From positions 2,718,501 to 2,782,500 of the forward strand of contig NZ_CP088296.1 in NCBI RefSeq assembly GCF_024666595.1: a stretch of DNA of 64,000 bases, in the 5' to 3' direction. This document shows positions 39,452 through 48,633 of the stretch, piece after piece. Origin of the DNA: Sphingomonas sp. J315 (GTDB lineage: Bacteria > Pseudomonadota > Alphaproteobacteria > Sphingomonadales > Sphingomonadaceae). Position numbers and translations under genes: made by a program. The stretch's first letter is position 1. Every line of letters starts with the position of its first letter. A model generated the notes under the pieces. The model did not search any database, had not been told where the DNA came from, and was given only the letters and a program-made list of their open reading frames with translations.

Positions 39452-39475
39452 TCCCCTCCCGCAAGCGGGAGGGGA
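39452..39475. terminator. Perfect palindrome between convergent TPR gene and ksgA
   Basis: TCCCCTCCCGC (39452-39462) and GCGGGAGGGGA (39465-39475) pair fully around AA. It lies between convergent genes and is the same sequence type as the palindromes at 48.5 and 56.6 kb, here as a single unit. Terminator or repeat cannot be told apart. Confidence 0.6.
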
Positions 39476-39477
39476 GA

Positions 39478-40294
39478 TCAGGACAACGCCCGCGCCAGGC
39501 TTACAAACTCCGCCACGCTCACCGTCTCGGCGCGTCGTGTCGGGTCGATCCCCAGCGCCTCTGCCGCCTCGACCGCACCCGGCACCGCCTTCAAGCTCTG
39601 CCGTAGCATTTTGCGTCGCTGGCCGAATGCAGCAGCGGTCAGGCGCTCCAGAACCTTGAACTTCACCCCCGGCGGCTCGTCGGCTGGCACGATATGCACG
39701 ACCGCCGACATCACCTTGGGCGGCGGGGTGAACGCGCTGCGGTGGACCGGCATCGCGATCCGCGCGCTGCTGCGCCACTGCGCCAGTACCGCGAGGCGGC
39801 CATAATGATCGCTGTCGGTCGTCGCGACGATCCGTTCGGCGACCTCCTTCTGGAACATCAGCGTCAGGCTCGCCCACCACGGCTCCCATTCGGCGGACAG
39901 CCAGCCGACCAGCAGCGCGGTGCCGACATTGTACGGCAGGTTCGACGCGATATGCGGCTTCCCCGAGAACAGCGCGGGCGCATCCACCTCAAGCGCATCG
40001 CCCTCGATCACGCGCAACTGTCCCGGAAACGCCTCGCCGAGTTCCTCGAGCGCGGGGATGCAGCGCCGGTCACGTTCGACTGCGGTCACCTTCGCCCCGG
40101 CGCCGAGCAATGCGCGGGTCAGACCGCCGGGACCGGGGCCGACCTCGAATACCTCCGCGCCATTGAGATCGCCCGGCACGCGCGCGATGCGGTCGAGCAG
40201 CTGCAGAATCGAACAGGAAATTCTGGCCCAACGCCTTGCTGGCGGAGAGCCCGTGTTTCGCAATCACCTCACGCAGCGGGGGTAGCTTGATCAC
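39478..40294 (-). CDS. ksgA: 16S rRNA dimethyladenosine transferase KsgA, frame broken near 40209
   Basis: KsgA dimethylates two adjacent adenines near the 3' end of 16S rRNA. The first frame (from 40294) has [19 protein letters not shown]; the second continues [37 protein letters not shown] and [13 protein letters not shown] (NLPY motif) to the stop at 39478. One extra base directly after a GATTC (minus strand) breaks the frame; repair gives 271 residues. The start overlaps the pdxA stop by 4 bp, as in the lptD-surA-pdxA-ksgA order. Confidence 0.9.
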
Positions 40295-41314
40295 GCGGTC
40301 GCGGCCTGCTCGGCGTCATAGGCGGCGCGATGCTCGGCCGCCTGCGCCGCCATGCGGATCGCCGCGATCATCGCGCCCGGTTCCGCCATGTCCTTGCCCG
40401 CAATGCCAAACGCGGTGCCGTGATCGGGCGAAGTGCGCACGATCGGCAGGCCGAGTGTCAGATTCACCCCCTCGTCGAAATGCAGCGTCTTGAGCGGGAT
40501 CAGCGCCTGATCGTGATAGAGGCAGATCGCGGCATCATAGGTCGCCCGCGCGCGCGCATGGAACATCGTGTCGCCCGCGAACGGCCCGGTCGCGTCGATC
40601 CCCTCGGCGCGCAACTGCTCGATCGCCGGGATCAGCAGCTCGATCTCCTCGCGCCCGATCGCCCCGCCTTCGCCGGCATGCGGGTTGAGGCCGGCAAAGG
40701 CGAGGCGGGGTGCGGTGATCCCGAAATTGCGCGCGAGTCCCCGCGCGGTCGCGCGCGCCTTGGCCAGGATCAAGGGAATCGTGATCGTCGGCGCGACCTC
40801 CGCCAGCGCGATATGCGTCGTCACCGGCACCACGCGCAGCGTCGGCCCGGCCAGCATCATCACCGCATTCTCGGGCGCAACGCCGCATCGCTCCGCAACG
40901 AACTCGGTCTGCCCCGGATGGGTAAAGCCGATGCTGTAAAGCTGCGCCTTTGACACCGGCGCGGTCACCAGGCCCCCCCGCCGCGCCCGACCGCGTGAGG
41001 CCGGTGGCAAGCTCCAGGCTGCTCAGCGCACAGCGCGCGCCCGCGACGTCGGGGACCCCCGGCTGGACCGCTGCCGAGCAGTCGACCGGAAGCACCGGAA
41101 GCGCGTCGTCAAACGCACTTCGCGCCTCATCCGGGCTGCCGATCCGTGCCAACGGCCCGTCCCACACCGCCGCAATCGCGTCCGGTTCACCGACTGCGAA
41201 AAACGGGGAAAGTGCGTGCAACGCGCGACCGCACCATGCCTTGCCGATAATCTCCGGACCGATCCCTGCGGGATCTCCCATCGCGATCGCGAGCGGACGC
41301 AAAGCGCCGCTCAC
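40291..41314 (-). CDS. pdxA: 4-hydroxythreonine-4-phosphate dehydrogenase PdxA, frame broken at 40973-40979
   Basis: Vitamin B6 synthesis. The first frame has [16 protein letters not shown]; after [10 protein letters not shown] the frame breaks and the second frame continues [33 protein letters not shown] and [14 protein letters not shown]. One extra G in the G7 run (C7 on + at 40973-40979) explains it; repair gives 340 residues, the normal size. It lies 3 bp after surA and overlaps ksgA by 4 bp, so the three are probably one operon. Confidence 0.91.
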
Positions 41315-41317
41315 GGC

Positions 41318-42664
41318 TCAACGATACTCGACGATCGCGTCGCGGCGCAGGTCGCGCAGCAACCGCTGGGCGCGCAAATTGGTGCGGCGCTCCTCAAGGC
41401 CGTCGCGGATCGCATCGGCCGATGGGGCCGATGCGGTCTTGGGATCGTCGCGGCCGCACAGGACCAGCGCGCGAATGCCCTCGGTCGGCGATCCGAAGGG
41501 CGGGGTTGCCTGACCGACCTGAAGCGCCAGGATCAGGTCCTGCAGCTGTGGCGGCAGATCGCGCGCGACAACCGAGTCATTGTCGACGACTTCGGCACCC
41601 AGCGTCTCGGCGGCCTTGCCCACCGCGCCGCAGCCATTGGTCGATTTGAGCACTGCGGCGAACTCGGCGACCTTGGCGGTTGCCTGCGCCTGGGTGATGT
41701 CGGCCGGGAATTTGACGGTCAGCTGGCGCAGACTCAGGCGCGCGTCACGCGGGTCGGGCATGCCGACCTGACGCTTGTCGACCAGATAGAGGATCGAAAA
41801 GCCGCCGGGCACTTCGACCGGGCCTGCGACCTGACCGACCTGCATCTGCTGTGCCGCCTGGGCCAGCGGCCCGGGCAGCATCTCGGTGCGCACCCAGCCA
41901 AGGTCGCCGCCTTGCGAGCTGGTGGTCGCTTCGGAAAAGCGTGCGAAATATTCGAACGGGCGCCCCTGCTGCATCTGCTGGATCATCTGCTGCATCGTCT
42001 GGAACACCTCGCCCGCGCGCTCCGGCGTCGCGGAGATGTAGATTTCGCGCAGGTGATATTCGTTGGTGCCCTTGGCGGCCTCGATCGACTTGATGATCTC
42101 GCTGACTTCATAGTCGCCGACATTGATGAACGGGTTGACCTTGCGTCGGATCACTGCCTGCCATGCCAGCTCGCCCTCGATCTGGCGGCGGAACGATCGT
42201 TCCGACGACCCGATCTCGCGCAGCCACGCACGCATCTGATCCGGCGATCGGCCATAGCGGCGCGCAATGCCGGCAAAGCTGCGCTCGATCTGGTCGGCGG
42301 CGATGGAGATATCCTCCGACTTGGCCTGCTGGATCTGGATCGTCTCGTCGATCAGCAGGCGCAGCACCTGCATGCGCAGCTGGTCCTTCTCCTCGACGCT
42401 CAGCTGCCACTGGTTGAGCGCGATGGCCAGGTTGACGCGGTGGTCGACATCGGTGCGCGTGAGGACATGGCCGTTCACGATCGCCGTCGGCTTGCGCACA
42501 TTGGGGTCGGCCTTGGCGAACAGCTGCAGGTTTTCCGGCAGGTTGAGGTTCGCCGTCGACGGGACGTCACCATCGGCGACGGTTTGCGCCGCAATGGCGG
42601 TGCTGCCGGCAATACCCAGAACAAGGGCCGCAATCCGGCCGTAACGCGCGACTTTCGAGGTCAT
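41318..42664 (-). CDS. surA: Periplasmic chaperone / peptidyl-prolyl isomerase SurA
   Basis: A 448-residue SurA. After the signal peptide (IAALVLGIAGSTAIAAQ) come the SurA N-terminal chaperone region (IVNGHVLTRTDVDHRVNLAI and AGIARRYGRSPDQMRAW) and two parvulin-like segments, the first with GRPFEYFARFSEATTSSQGG and GPVEVPGGFSILYL. It escorts outer-membrane proteins such as LptD. ATG 42664 puts the signal peptide at the N-terminus. It lies between lptD and pdxA, matching E. coli order. Confidence 0.9.
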   Translation of the reverse strand: MTSKVARYGRIAALVLGIAGSTAIAAQTVADGDVPSTANLNLPENLQLFAKADPNVRKPTAIVNGHVLTRTDVDHRVNLAIALNQWQLSVEEKDQLRMQVLRLLIDETIQIQQAKSEDISIAADQIERSFAGIARRYGRSPDQMRAWLREIGSSERSFRRQIEGELAWQAVIRRKVNPFINVGDYEVSEIIKSIEAAKGTNEYHLREIYISATPERAGEVFQTMQQMIQQMQQGRPFEYFARFSEATTSSQGGDLGWVRTEMLPGPLAQAAQQMQVGQVAGPVEVPGGFSILYLVDKRQVGMPDPRDARLSLRQLTVKFPADITQAQATAKVAEFAAVLKSTNGCGAVGKAAETLGAEVVDNDSVVARDLPPQLQDLILALQVGQATPPFGSPTEGIRALVLCGRDDPKTASAPSADAIRDGLEERRTNLRAQRLLRDLRRDAIVEYR

Positions 42665-42790
42665 CTTCACCTGTGCCTGAAACCTGTCCGATTTTCGTGA
42701 TCGGGGCCGTGTACTAGCCAATTGTGCCTGAACTGGGGCTTACGGCCTGTAATCTGTCGCCGCAATGGTCATCATCGGATGCCTTGTGTT

Positions 42791-42870
42791 GCGGCGCCGG
42801 CCCCCCCCACCCGGCCACCCTTTGAAGATACCTTGTGGGTGGCCGGGCGGGGGAGCGGGCCGGTGCCGCA
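42791..42870. repeat. Long GC palindrome between lptD and surA
   Basis: A left arm ending CCCACCCGGCCACCC (to 42820) is complementary to a right arm starting GGGTGGCCGGGC (from 42837), with further pairing outward to GCGGC...GCCGC-like ends; the loop is about 16 bp. It fills much of the 214-bp gap between two genes that otherwise form an operon, so it could attenuate transcription from lptD into surA. Confidence 0.65.
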
Positions 42871-42878
42871 GCCTCAAA

Positions 42879-45137
42879 CTAACGCCCCAGATTCTTCAGC
42901 GCCAGCGTGAACAGGTACGAACTCCCCCGCCGCGCGTCGCCGGTGGTCTGATAATCGCGCTTCCAGGTCAGGCCGATGCGGATACAGTCATCCTCATATT
43001 CGACGCCCAGCCGGTGCCGCACCGGTTCGAACCCATCCGCGAGCGAGGCGGGATCTTCCTCGGCATCGGTCAGGTCGACCACCGCCGATCCGAATGCGGA
43101 CCAGAAGCGCGTGATCTGGACCCGCGCGCCGATCCGCGCTTCCTCACGGTCCTGCAGATCCTCCAGCGCGAACGGGATGTTGCGGTTGAGCCGCAGATAG
43201 CCGAGCGTGACGAATGTCGTGCGCGATCCCACCGTCGCGTCGATTTCGTTGCGGCGCACCGCGAAATTGTCCTTGTCGACTCGATATCGGTGCGTGAACG
43301 ACAGGAAGTCGCGATAGCGCACCACCGTCCGGCCGACGATATCCGACAGCCGGTCGTCGAGTCCCGTGCCGTCGGGCAGGATCGCCGGGCGCGACGTCAG
43401 GCGATAGCTTTGCCCCACATTCGCCTCGATCGACAGGCCGGGCAGGTAGAGCGCGTAATCGACGCCAAAGGTAAAGCGGGTCGAATCCTCGAACCGGTCG
43501 TATCCGGGAAAGCGATTGAGCGCGAAGAGGTTCGAATCCTCAAGGTCGACAGAGCGCGCGTCTTCATTCGGTACGTCGAAATTGTCGATGCGTGGCGCGG
43601 CGACGATCTGGAAGCGCGGGGTGATCCGCTGCGTCCCGCCAAACGCATCGCCGATCAGCGGCCATTTGACGTCGAGCGCCAGCGCGCCGATCGCGCGGCC
43701 ACGAAACCCCTCCAGCCCGCGATAGCTGACGACGCTGGTCGCTGCGGTCTGGGTGGTGTTGTAGAGGTCGCCGCGGGCATAGCCGGTCAGCGTCACCTCC
43801 TGCCCCCATGAAGTCAGCTTGCGCAGGTCATAGCGCAGTGAGGTGAAGGCACGCTGTGTATCCTGTCCGGCGCTGCGCCCGATCGCCAGCGTATTGGCCT
43901 GGAGTTCGAAGCGCCCGCCCGCGATCAGGCCCTGGCCGAATCGCAGCCGGTAGTCGATCTCGGGCAGCGCCACCGCCTGAAGCCCCTGATTCTCGGTCGG
44001 GCGCAGCGTCTGGACGAACCAGCCATTGATCGAAAAATAGGAATCGCGGTCGATCCGCTCGGCGCGCAGATTGTTGCGCAGCCGGTCGTCGCTCGAAATG
44101 TCGTAGCGCCGCAGAAAGGTGCGGTCGCTCGCCAGGCGCACCGATCCGCTGGTGCTCCAGTTCTCGTCGAACTGATAGCGACCGACTGCGTCCAGATAGC
44201 CGCGGAACGCATTCTCGCTCGATACGCCCGGAGTGGGGGAGATGAAGTCGTCGCTGCGCCGACTATAGGTGGCATAGCCGGTCACGCGAAACGCGCCCTT
44301 GTCGAGCAGGTGGCGATAATCGGCCTGGAGCATAGGCAACGCATCGGTGAACAGGCGCGGCGTGATCGTCAGGTCGCGATTGGGTGCCAGACTGAAATAA
44401 TAGGGGAGGGCGACCTCGAACCCATTGACCGCATCGTACCGGATTTCGGGCGCGAGCAGGCCGCTGGCGTTCCCATCGCCCACCGAATGCGAAAATACCG
44501 GAAGTGGAAGCGAAGCGATCCCGAACAGCGACACCCGCGCGCCGGTGTACCGGATGCGCTGCTTCGCCGGGTCATAGACGACCCGCACCGCCGTGATCTT
44601 CCACGAAGGTTCCTTGGGGCAATTGCCAGAATCGACCACCGCGCAGGGGGTATAGGCGGCGCGATCTACCCGGATCACGCCATCGGCACCGCGCGTGCCG
44701 CGCTCGGCCGCGATCCGACCGCCCTGCTCCAGCACGACGAGCATATTCTCGATCGCCCCGTCCTTCAGCGAATCGGTCAGCTCGATCTTGTCGCCATAGG
44801 CGGTGTCGCCCTCCGGATTGGTGACGGCGATATTACCCTCGGCCACCACTTGTCCGGTCTTGCGGTTCCATACCACCTTGTCCGCGCGCAGCCGGTTGCC
44901 TTCGCGGAACAGGCGCACATCGCCGCTGACCGTGACGATATCGCCCTGCGAATCATATTCGGCCAGGTCGGCGGAAAACTGGATCTGGTTGGGATCGTCC
45001 GGGAGCGGGGTTTCGGACGGCGGCGGTGGCTCGACCGCGCGGTCCTGCAAATCCTGGCCGCCGGTTGCGGCGGCACCCGGAGCCAGGCACAGGGCCAGCG
45101 GGACGACCCCGGCGAGCAGCAGAGCCTTGCGCGTCAC
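42879..45137 (-). CDS. lptD: LPS-assembly protein LptD
   Basis: A 752-residue outer-membrane protein that inserts lipopolysaccharide into the outer leaflet. The signal peptide (MTRKALLLAGVVPLALCLAP) is followed by an OstA/LptA-like N-terminal domain (about 45-170, IQFSADLAEYDSQGDIVTVS and DVRLFREGNRLRADKVVW) and a large C-terminal beta-barrel rich in aromatic alternation. Cysteines occur in the middle (YTPCAVVDSGNCPKEP) and near the C-terminus. It is divergent from pepA and upstream of surA-pdxA-ksgA. Confidence 0.93.
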   Translation of the reverse strand: MTRKALLLAGVVPLALCLAPGAAATGGQDLQDRAVEPPPPSETPLPDDPNQIQFSADLAEYDSQGDIVTVSGDVRLFREGNRLRADKVVWNRKTGQVVAEGNIAVTNPEGDTAYGDKIELTDSLKDGAIENMLVVLEQGGRIAAERGTRGADGVIRVDRAAYTPCAVVDSGNCPKEPSWKITAVRVVYDPAKQRIRYTGARVSLFGIASLPLPVFSHSVGDGNASGLLAPEIRYDAVNGFEVALPYYFSLAPNRDLTITPRLFTDALPMLQADYRHLLDKGAFRVTGYATYSRRSDDFISPTPGVSSENAFRGYLDAVGRYQFDENWSTSGSVRLASDRTFLRRYDISSDDRLRNNLRAERIDRDSYFSINGWFVQTLRPTENQGLQAVALPEIDYRLRFGQGLIAGGRFELQANTLAIGRSAGQDTQRAFTSLRYDLRKLTSWGQEVTLTGYARGDLYNTTQTAATSVVSYRGLEGFRGRAIGALALDVKWPLIGDAFGGTQRITPRFQIVAAPRIDNFDVPNEDARSVDLEDSNLFALNRFPGYDRFEDSTRFTFGVDYALYLPGLSIEANVGQSYRLTSRPAILPDGTGLDDRLSDIVGRTVVRYRDFLSFTHRYRVDKDNFAVRRNEIDATVGSRTTFVTLGYLRLNRNIPFALEDLQDREEARIGARVQITRFWSAFGSAVVDLTDAEEDPASLADGFEPVRHRLGVEYEDDCIRIGLTWKRDYQTTGDARRGSSYLFTLALKNLGR

Positions 45138-45312
45138 GTTCTTCGAAACCCCTTTGTACCCAACATCGCCCCGCGCAGGGCTGAAGCTGCCCTATCGCAC
45201 CGCATGGCCCGCTTCGCAATCGCCCGGCGTTGCCCCGTCTGGAGCACCGCCCTAGATAGGCGTGAATCGCGGCCCAAGAGATCCGCTAACGCCCAGAGGA
45301 ACAGGAAGCTTC

Positions 45313-46788
45313 ATGCAGGTCATTTTTTCCGCCACCCGCCCCGCCGATGCGGCGGTGCTCGCGCTCCCGGTCGAAAAGGACGGGCTGGATCGGATGCCTG
45401 CCGGCACGCTCGACGATGCGACGCTCGCGCTGGTCCGTGGTGCGGCCCGTGCCGGCCGGTTCGAGGGCGAGGCGGGCGGCATCGCCGAAATCTTCGTGCC
45501 GGGGGACGAGGCGGCGAAGCGCATCCTCCTGCTCGGCGTCGGATCCGGCAGCGAGGTGGACTATGAACGCGCCGGCGGAGCATTGACCGCGCGCTTCCTT
45601 GTCTCGGGCGTAACCGCCATCACGGTCGATTTCGCCGCGCTCGGCGGTGCTCCGACGGCCCGCGCCGTCGCCCGCTTCGCCGCCGCCGCCGTGCAGCGCG
45701 GCTGGCGTCACGATGTCTATCGCACCAAGCTTGCCGACAAGCAGAAGCCGACCCTCGCCACCCTCACCCTCGCCAACGCCCCCGCCGACAGCGAGTCGAG
45801 CTGGGCGAGCCTCGACGCGGTGACGCAGGGAATGGAGCTGACCCGCACTTTGGTGTCGGAGCCGCCGAACATCATCTACCCGGAAAGCTTTGTCGAACGC
45901 TGTCGCCACCTCGCGGAGCTGGGCGTCGAAATCACCGTGCTCGACCGCGCCGACATGGAAAAGCTCGGCATGGGGGCTTTGCTCGGCGTCGCACAGGGTT
46001 CGCGCCGTGAGGCCCGCCTGCTCGCGATGCGCTGGAACGGCAAGGGATCGGGTGACGTCGATGTCGCCCTGGTCGGCAAGGGCGTGACCTTCGACACCGG
46101 CGGCATCTCGATCAAGCCGGCCGCCGGCATGGAAGATATGAAGTGGGACATGGGCGGTGCAGGTGCCGTCGCGGGCGCGATGAAGGCACTCGCCACCCGC
46201 AAGGCCAAGGCGAACGTCATCGGCGTGTGCGGCCTGGTCGAGAACATGCCCGACGGCAACGCCCAGCGCCCCGGCGACGTCGTCACCTCGATGTCGGGCC
46301 AGACGATCGAGGTCATCAACACCGACGCCGAGGGGCGGCTGGTGCTGTGCGACGCGATCACCTGGGTCCAGCGCACGCATGGCCCCAAGACGATCGTCGA
46401 TCTTGCCACGCTGACCGGCGCGATGATCATTGCGCTGGGCAACGAGCATGGCGGGCTGTTTTCGAACGACGATGGTTTGGCCGAGGAACTGTTGTCGGCG
46501 GGCCGCGCGACCGGCGACCATCTGTGGCGCTTCCCGCTCGGCGACGCTTACAACAAGCTGATCGACAGTCCGATCGCCGACATGAAGAATGTCGGCCCGC
46601 GCGGAGCCGGGTCGATCACCGCGGCCCAGTTCATCCAGCGCTTCGTCGACCCCGGCGTGCGCTGGGCGCATCTCGACATCGCCGGCATGGTGTGGGCCGA
46701 CAAGCCCGGCCCGAATTACGACAAGGGCGCAACCGGCTACGGCGTCCGCCTGCTCGACCGCTATATCCGCGACAATTTCGAGCGCTGA
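45313..46788 (+). CDS. pepA: Leucyl aminopeptidase PepA
   Basis: A 491-residue M17 zinc aminopeptidase. The C-terminal catalytic domain has VGKGVTFDTGGISIKPAAGM, the metal-binding NTDAEGRLVLCDA and TGAMIIALG. The N-terminal domain (about 1-170) is typical. ATG 45313 follows AGGAAG; an in-frame start 51 bp upstream exists but is less likely. holC follows 7 bp downstream, an arrangement also seen in other proteobacteria. Confidence 0.95.
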   Translation: MQVIFSATRPADAAVLALPVEKDGLDRMPAGTLDDATLALVRGAARAGRFEGEAGGIAEIFVPGDEAAKRILLLGVGSGSEVDYERAGGALTARFLVSGVTAITVDFAALGGAPTARAVARFAAAAVQRGWRHDVYRTKLADKQKPTLATLTLANAPADSESSWASLDAVTQGMELTRTLVSEPPNIIYPESFVERCRHLAELGVEITVLDRADMEKLGMGALLGVAQGSRREARLLAMRWNGKGSGDVDVALVGKGVTFDTGGISIKPAAGMEDMKWDMGGAGAVAGAMKALATRKAKANVIGVCGLVENMPDGNAQRPGDVVTSMSGQTIEVINTDAEGRLVLCDAITWVQRTHGPKTIVDLATLTGAMIIALGNEHGGLFSNDDGLAEELLSAGRATGDHLWRFPLGDAYNKLIDSPIADMKNVGPRGAGSITAAQFIQRFVDPGVRWAHLDIAGMVWADKPGPNYDKGATGYGVRLLDRYIRDNFER

Positions 46789-46795
46789 TCGGGCC

Positions 46796-47233
46796 ATGCA
46801 GGTCGATTTCTACCACCTCACCGCGACCCCGCTGGAGCGCGCGCTCCCGCAGATTGCGGCGAAGGTGGTGGAAACCGGCCAGCGCCTGCTGATCGTCTCC
46901 GCCGATGCCGAACAGCGCCGCCGGATCGACCAGCTGCTGTGGACCTTCCGCCCCGACAGCTTCCTCCCCCACGCCCAGGCCGGGGCAGGGGATGACAGCC
47001 TCCAGCCCGTCCTGATCGGCGAAGCGGTCGCGCCCGGCAACGGCGCGCGCCACGTCGCGCTGATCGACGGCGAATGGCGCGACGAAGCGCTGACCTTCGA
47101 CCGCGCCTTCCACTTTTTCGGCGAAGACAGCATCGGCGCGGCCCGGATCGCGTGGAAGGGCTTGGCCGACCGCGACGGCGTCGAGCGCCGCTACTGGAGG
47201 CAGGGCGAGAGCGGCTGGGTGCAGGCGGCGTAA
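46796..47233 (+). CDS. holC: DNA polymerase III chi subunit
   Basis: A 145-residue HolC, the clamp-loader-associated protein that binds SSB. Its start MQVDFYHLTATPLERALP and the later WTFRPDSFLPHAQAG and ALTFDRAFHFFGED are typical. It follows pepA closely, so the two are probably cotranscribed. Confidence 0.92.
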   Translation: MQVDFYHLTATPLERALPQIAAKVVETGQRLLIVSADAEQRRRIDQLLWTFRPDSFLPHAQAGAGDDSLQPVLIGEAVAPGNGARHVALIDGEWRDEALTFDRAFHFFGEDSIGAARIAWKGLADRDGVERRYWRQGESGWVQAA

Positions 47234-47309
47234 CGTCCGCCCCCTTGCCACCACGCCCGCGCCCCTCTAAGGGCGCGCGCAATCCCATCCCCCATATGAC
47301 AGGAGCCGC

Positions 47310-47738
47310 ATGGCCATGGCCGTGACCCGTACCTTTTCGATCATCAAGCCCGATGCCACCCGCCGCAACCTGACCGGCGCGGTCACCAAGATGCTTGAGG
47401 AAGCCGGCCTGCGCGTCGTCGCCAGCAAGCGCATCCACATGACCCGCGAACAGGCCGAGGGCTTCTACGCGGTGCACAAGGAGCGTCCCTTCTTCGGCGA
47501 ACTGGTCGAATTCATGATCTCCGGCCCGGTCGTGGTGCAGGTGCTCGAGGGCGAGAACGCCATGCAGCGCAACCGCGACATCATGGGCGCGACCAACCCC
47601 GCCAACGCCGAGCCGGGCACGATCCGCGCCGAGCTGGCCGAGTCGATCGAAGCCAATACCGTCCATGGTTCGGACAGCGACGAGAATGCCGCGATCGAAA
47701 TCGCCTACTTCTTCAAGCCGGAAGAGATTGTCGGCTGA
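47310..47738 (+). CDS. ndk: Nucleoside diphosphate kinase
   Basis: A 142-residue NDK that transfers the gamma-phosphate of ATP to other NDPs. The catalytic H119 is in [14 protein letters not shown], with [14 protein letters not shown] at the start and [16 protein letters not shown] before the histidine. ATG 47310 is preceded by CAGGAGCC; a second ATG two codons later is also possible. A strong terminator follows. Confidence 0.97.
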   Translation: MAMAVTRTFSIIKPDATRRNLTGAVTKMLEEAGLRVVASKRIHMTREQAEGFYAVHKERPFFGELVEFMISGPVVVQVLEGENAMQRNRDIMGATNPANAEPGTIRAELAESIEANTVHGSDSDENAAIEIAYFFKPEEIVG

Positions 47739-47766
47739 TCGACCCGATCATCTGAACATTGCGAAG

Positions 47767-47794
47767 CGGGCCGGGGGCAACCCCGGCCCGTTTT
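47767..47794 (+). terminator. Rho-independent terminator after ndk
   Basis: CGGGCCGGGG (47767-47776) pairs with CCCCGGCCCG (47781-47790) around GCAA, followed by TTTT. Placed about 30 bp after the ndk stop. Confidence 0.85.
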
Positions 47795-47835
47795 GGTTTC
47801 GGGTGGGCCGGTGACCCCTCGGCGAAGCCGACAAA

Positions 47836-48381
47836 CTAGTGCCACACCGCCGACAGTGGGTAGAGCGCGATCAGCCAGATCAGGCACGCGATCACCACCG
47901 CTCGCCGGGGCACCAGGACCGCGATCAGGCTGACCGGGAAGAAGGAGAAGGTCAGCACCATCGTGCGCAGGTCGAACGCGAAGTCGAGCAGTGCAAAGGC
48001 GGTGGCGATCAGCGCCACATTGCACAACAGCACCGCTCCGATCACCGTGCGGTAATTCCGGTCGAAATGCGCGTCGAGATCGCTGTCGCGATCCACCGCA
48101 TCGGGAAACACCAGCGACGCCGCGACATAATAGATTGCGGTCACCACGAACCCGCCGAACATCACCGGCCAGCTCAGCGGCAATTGGTCGCGCATCGCCC
48201 AGCCATACATCCAGAATGTCACCACGTCGCACGACACGAACAGGCCGAGCAGGGCGGTCGGCCAGCCGATCGCGCGGAACCCGCGCACCTTGATCGCCCG
48301 CGTCAGTCCGCCCAGCCCCTCGGCCAGCGACAGGCCGAGCATCAGCCCGAACAGCGAAAAGATGAACTCGAACCCGCTCAC
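47836..48381 (-). CDS. Hypothetical integral membrane protein
   Basis: 181 residues with about five to six hydrophobic segments (FIFSLFGLMLGLSLAEGL, WPTALLGLFVSCDVVTFWM, VMFGGFVVTAIYYVAASLV, VIGAVLLCNVALIATAFAL, MVLTFSFFPVSLIAVLV, VVIACLIWLIALYPLS). There is no recognisable domain. It is convergent with ndk and separated by the terminator. I cannot name a family. Confidence 0.7.
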   Translation of the reverse strand: MSGFEFIFSLFGLMLGLSLAEGLGGLTRAIKVRGFRAIGWPTALLGLFVSCDVVTFWMYGWAMRDQLPLSWPVMFGGFVVTAIYYVAASLVFPDAVDRDSDLDAHFDRNYRTVIGAVLLCNVALIATAFALLDFAFDLRTMVLTFSFFPVSLIAVLVPRRAVVIACLIWLIALYPLSAVWH

Positions 48382-48461
48382 ACCACGTCCCCCTGATTTG
48401 CTTGGTCGGGGGAAGCCGCTTTCCTGTCAACCGCTTGGGGCGTTCGACATTCAGCCCTCCT

Positions 48462-48616
48462 TTTCCCCTCCCTGAAAGGGAGGGGCTGGGGTGGGTGCGC
48501 GCGTCTGCGCGCCGAAGAGACTCAAACCAAGCGTTCGGCAAAACAGCGGCAATCGAGGCATCGAGCCTCGCTTGCCACTAGACCCACCCCTAGCCCCTCC
48601 CATTCAGGGAGGGGAA
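48462..48616. repeat. 155-bp inverted-repeat doublet, GGGAGGGGCT-type
   Basis: The arms at 48462-48495 and 48582-48616 are reverse complements over about 34 bp with a few mismatches. Each arm itself contains a hairpin (CCCTCCCTGAAAGGGAGGG in the left one). A 90-bp spacer separates them. The element fills the gap between the membrane-protein gene and the sensor-kinase gene. It has the doublet layout of REPINs and no coding capacity. Confidence 0.75.
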
Positions 48617-48633
48617 TAAGATTGCGGGTGAGC

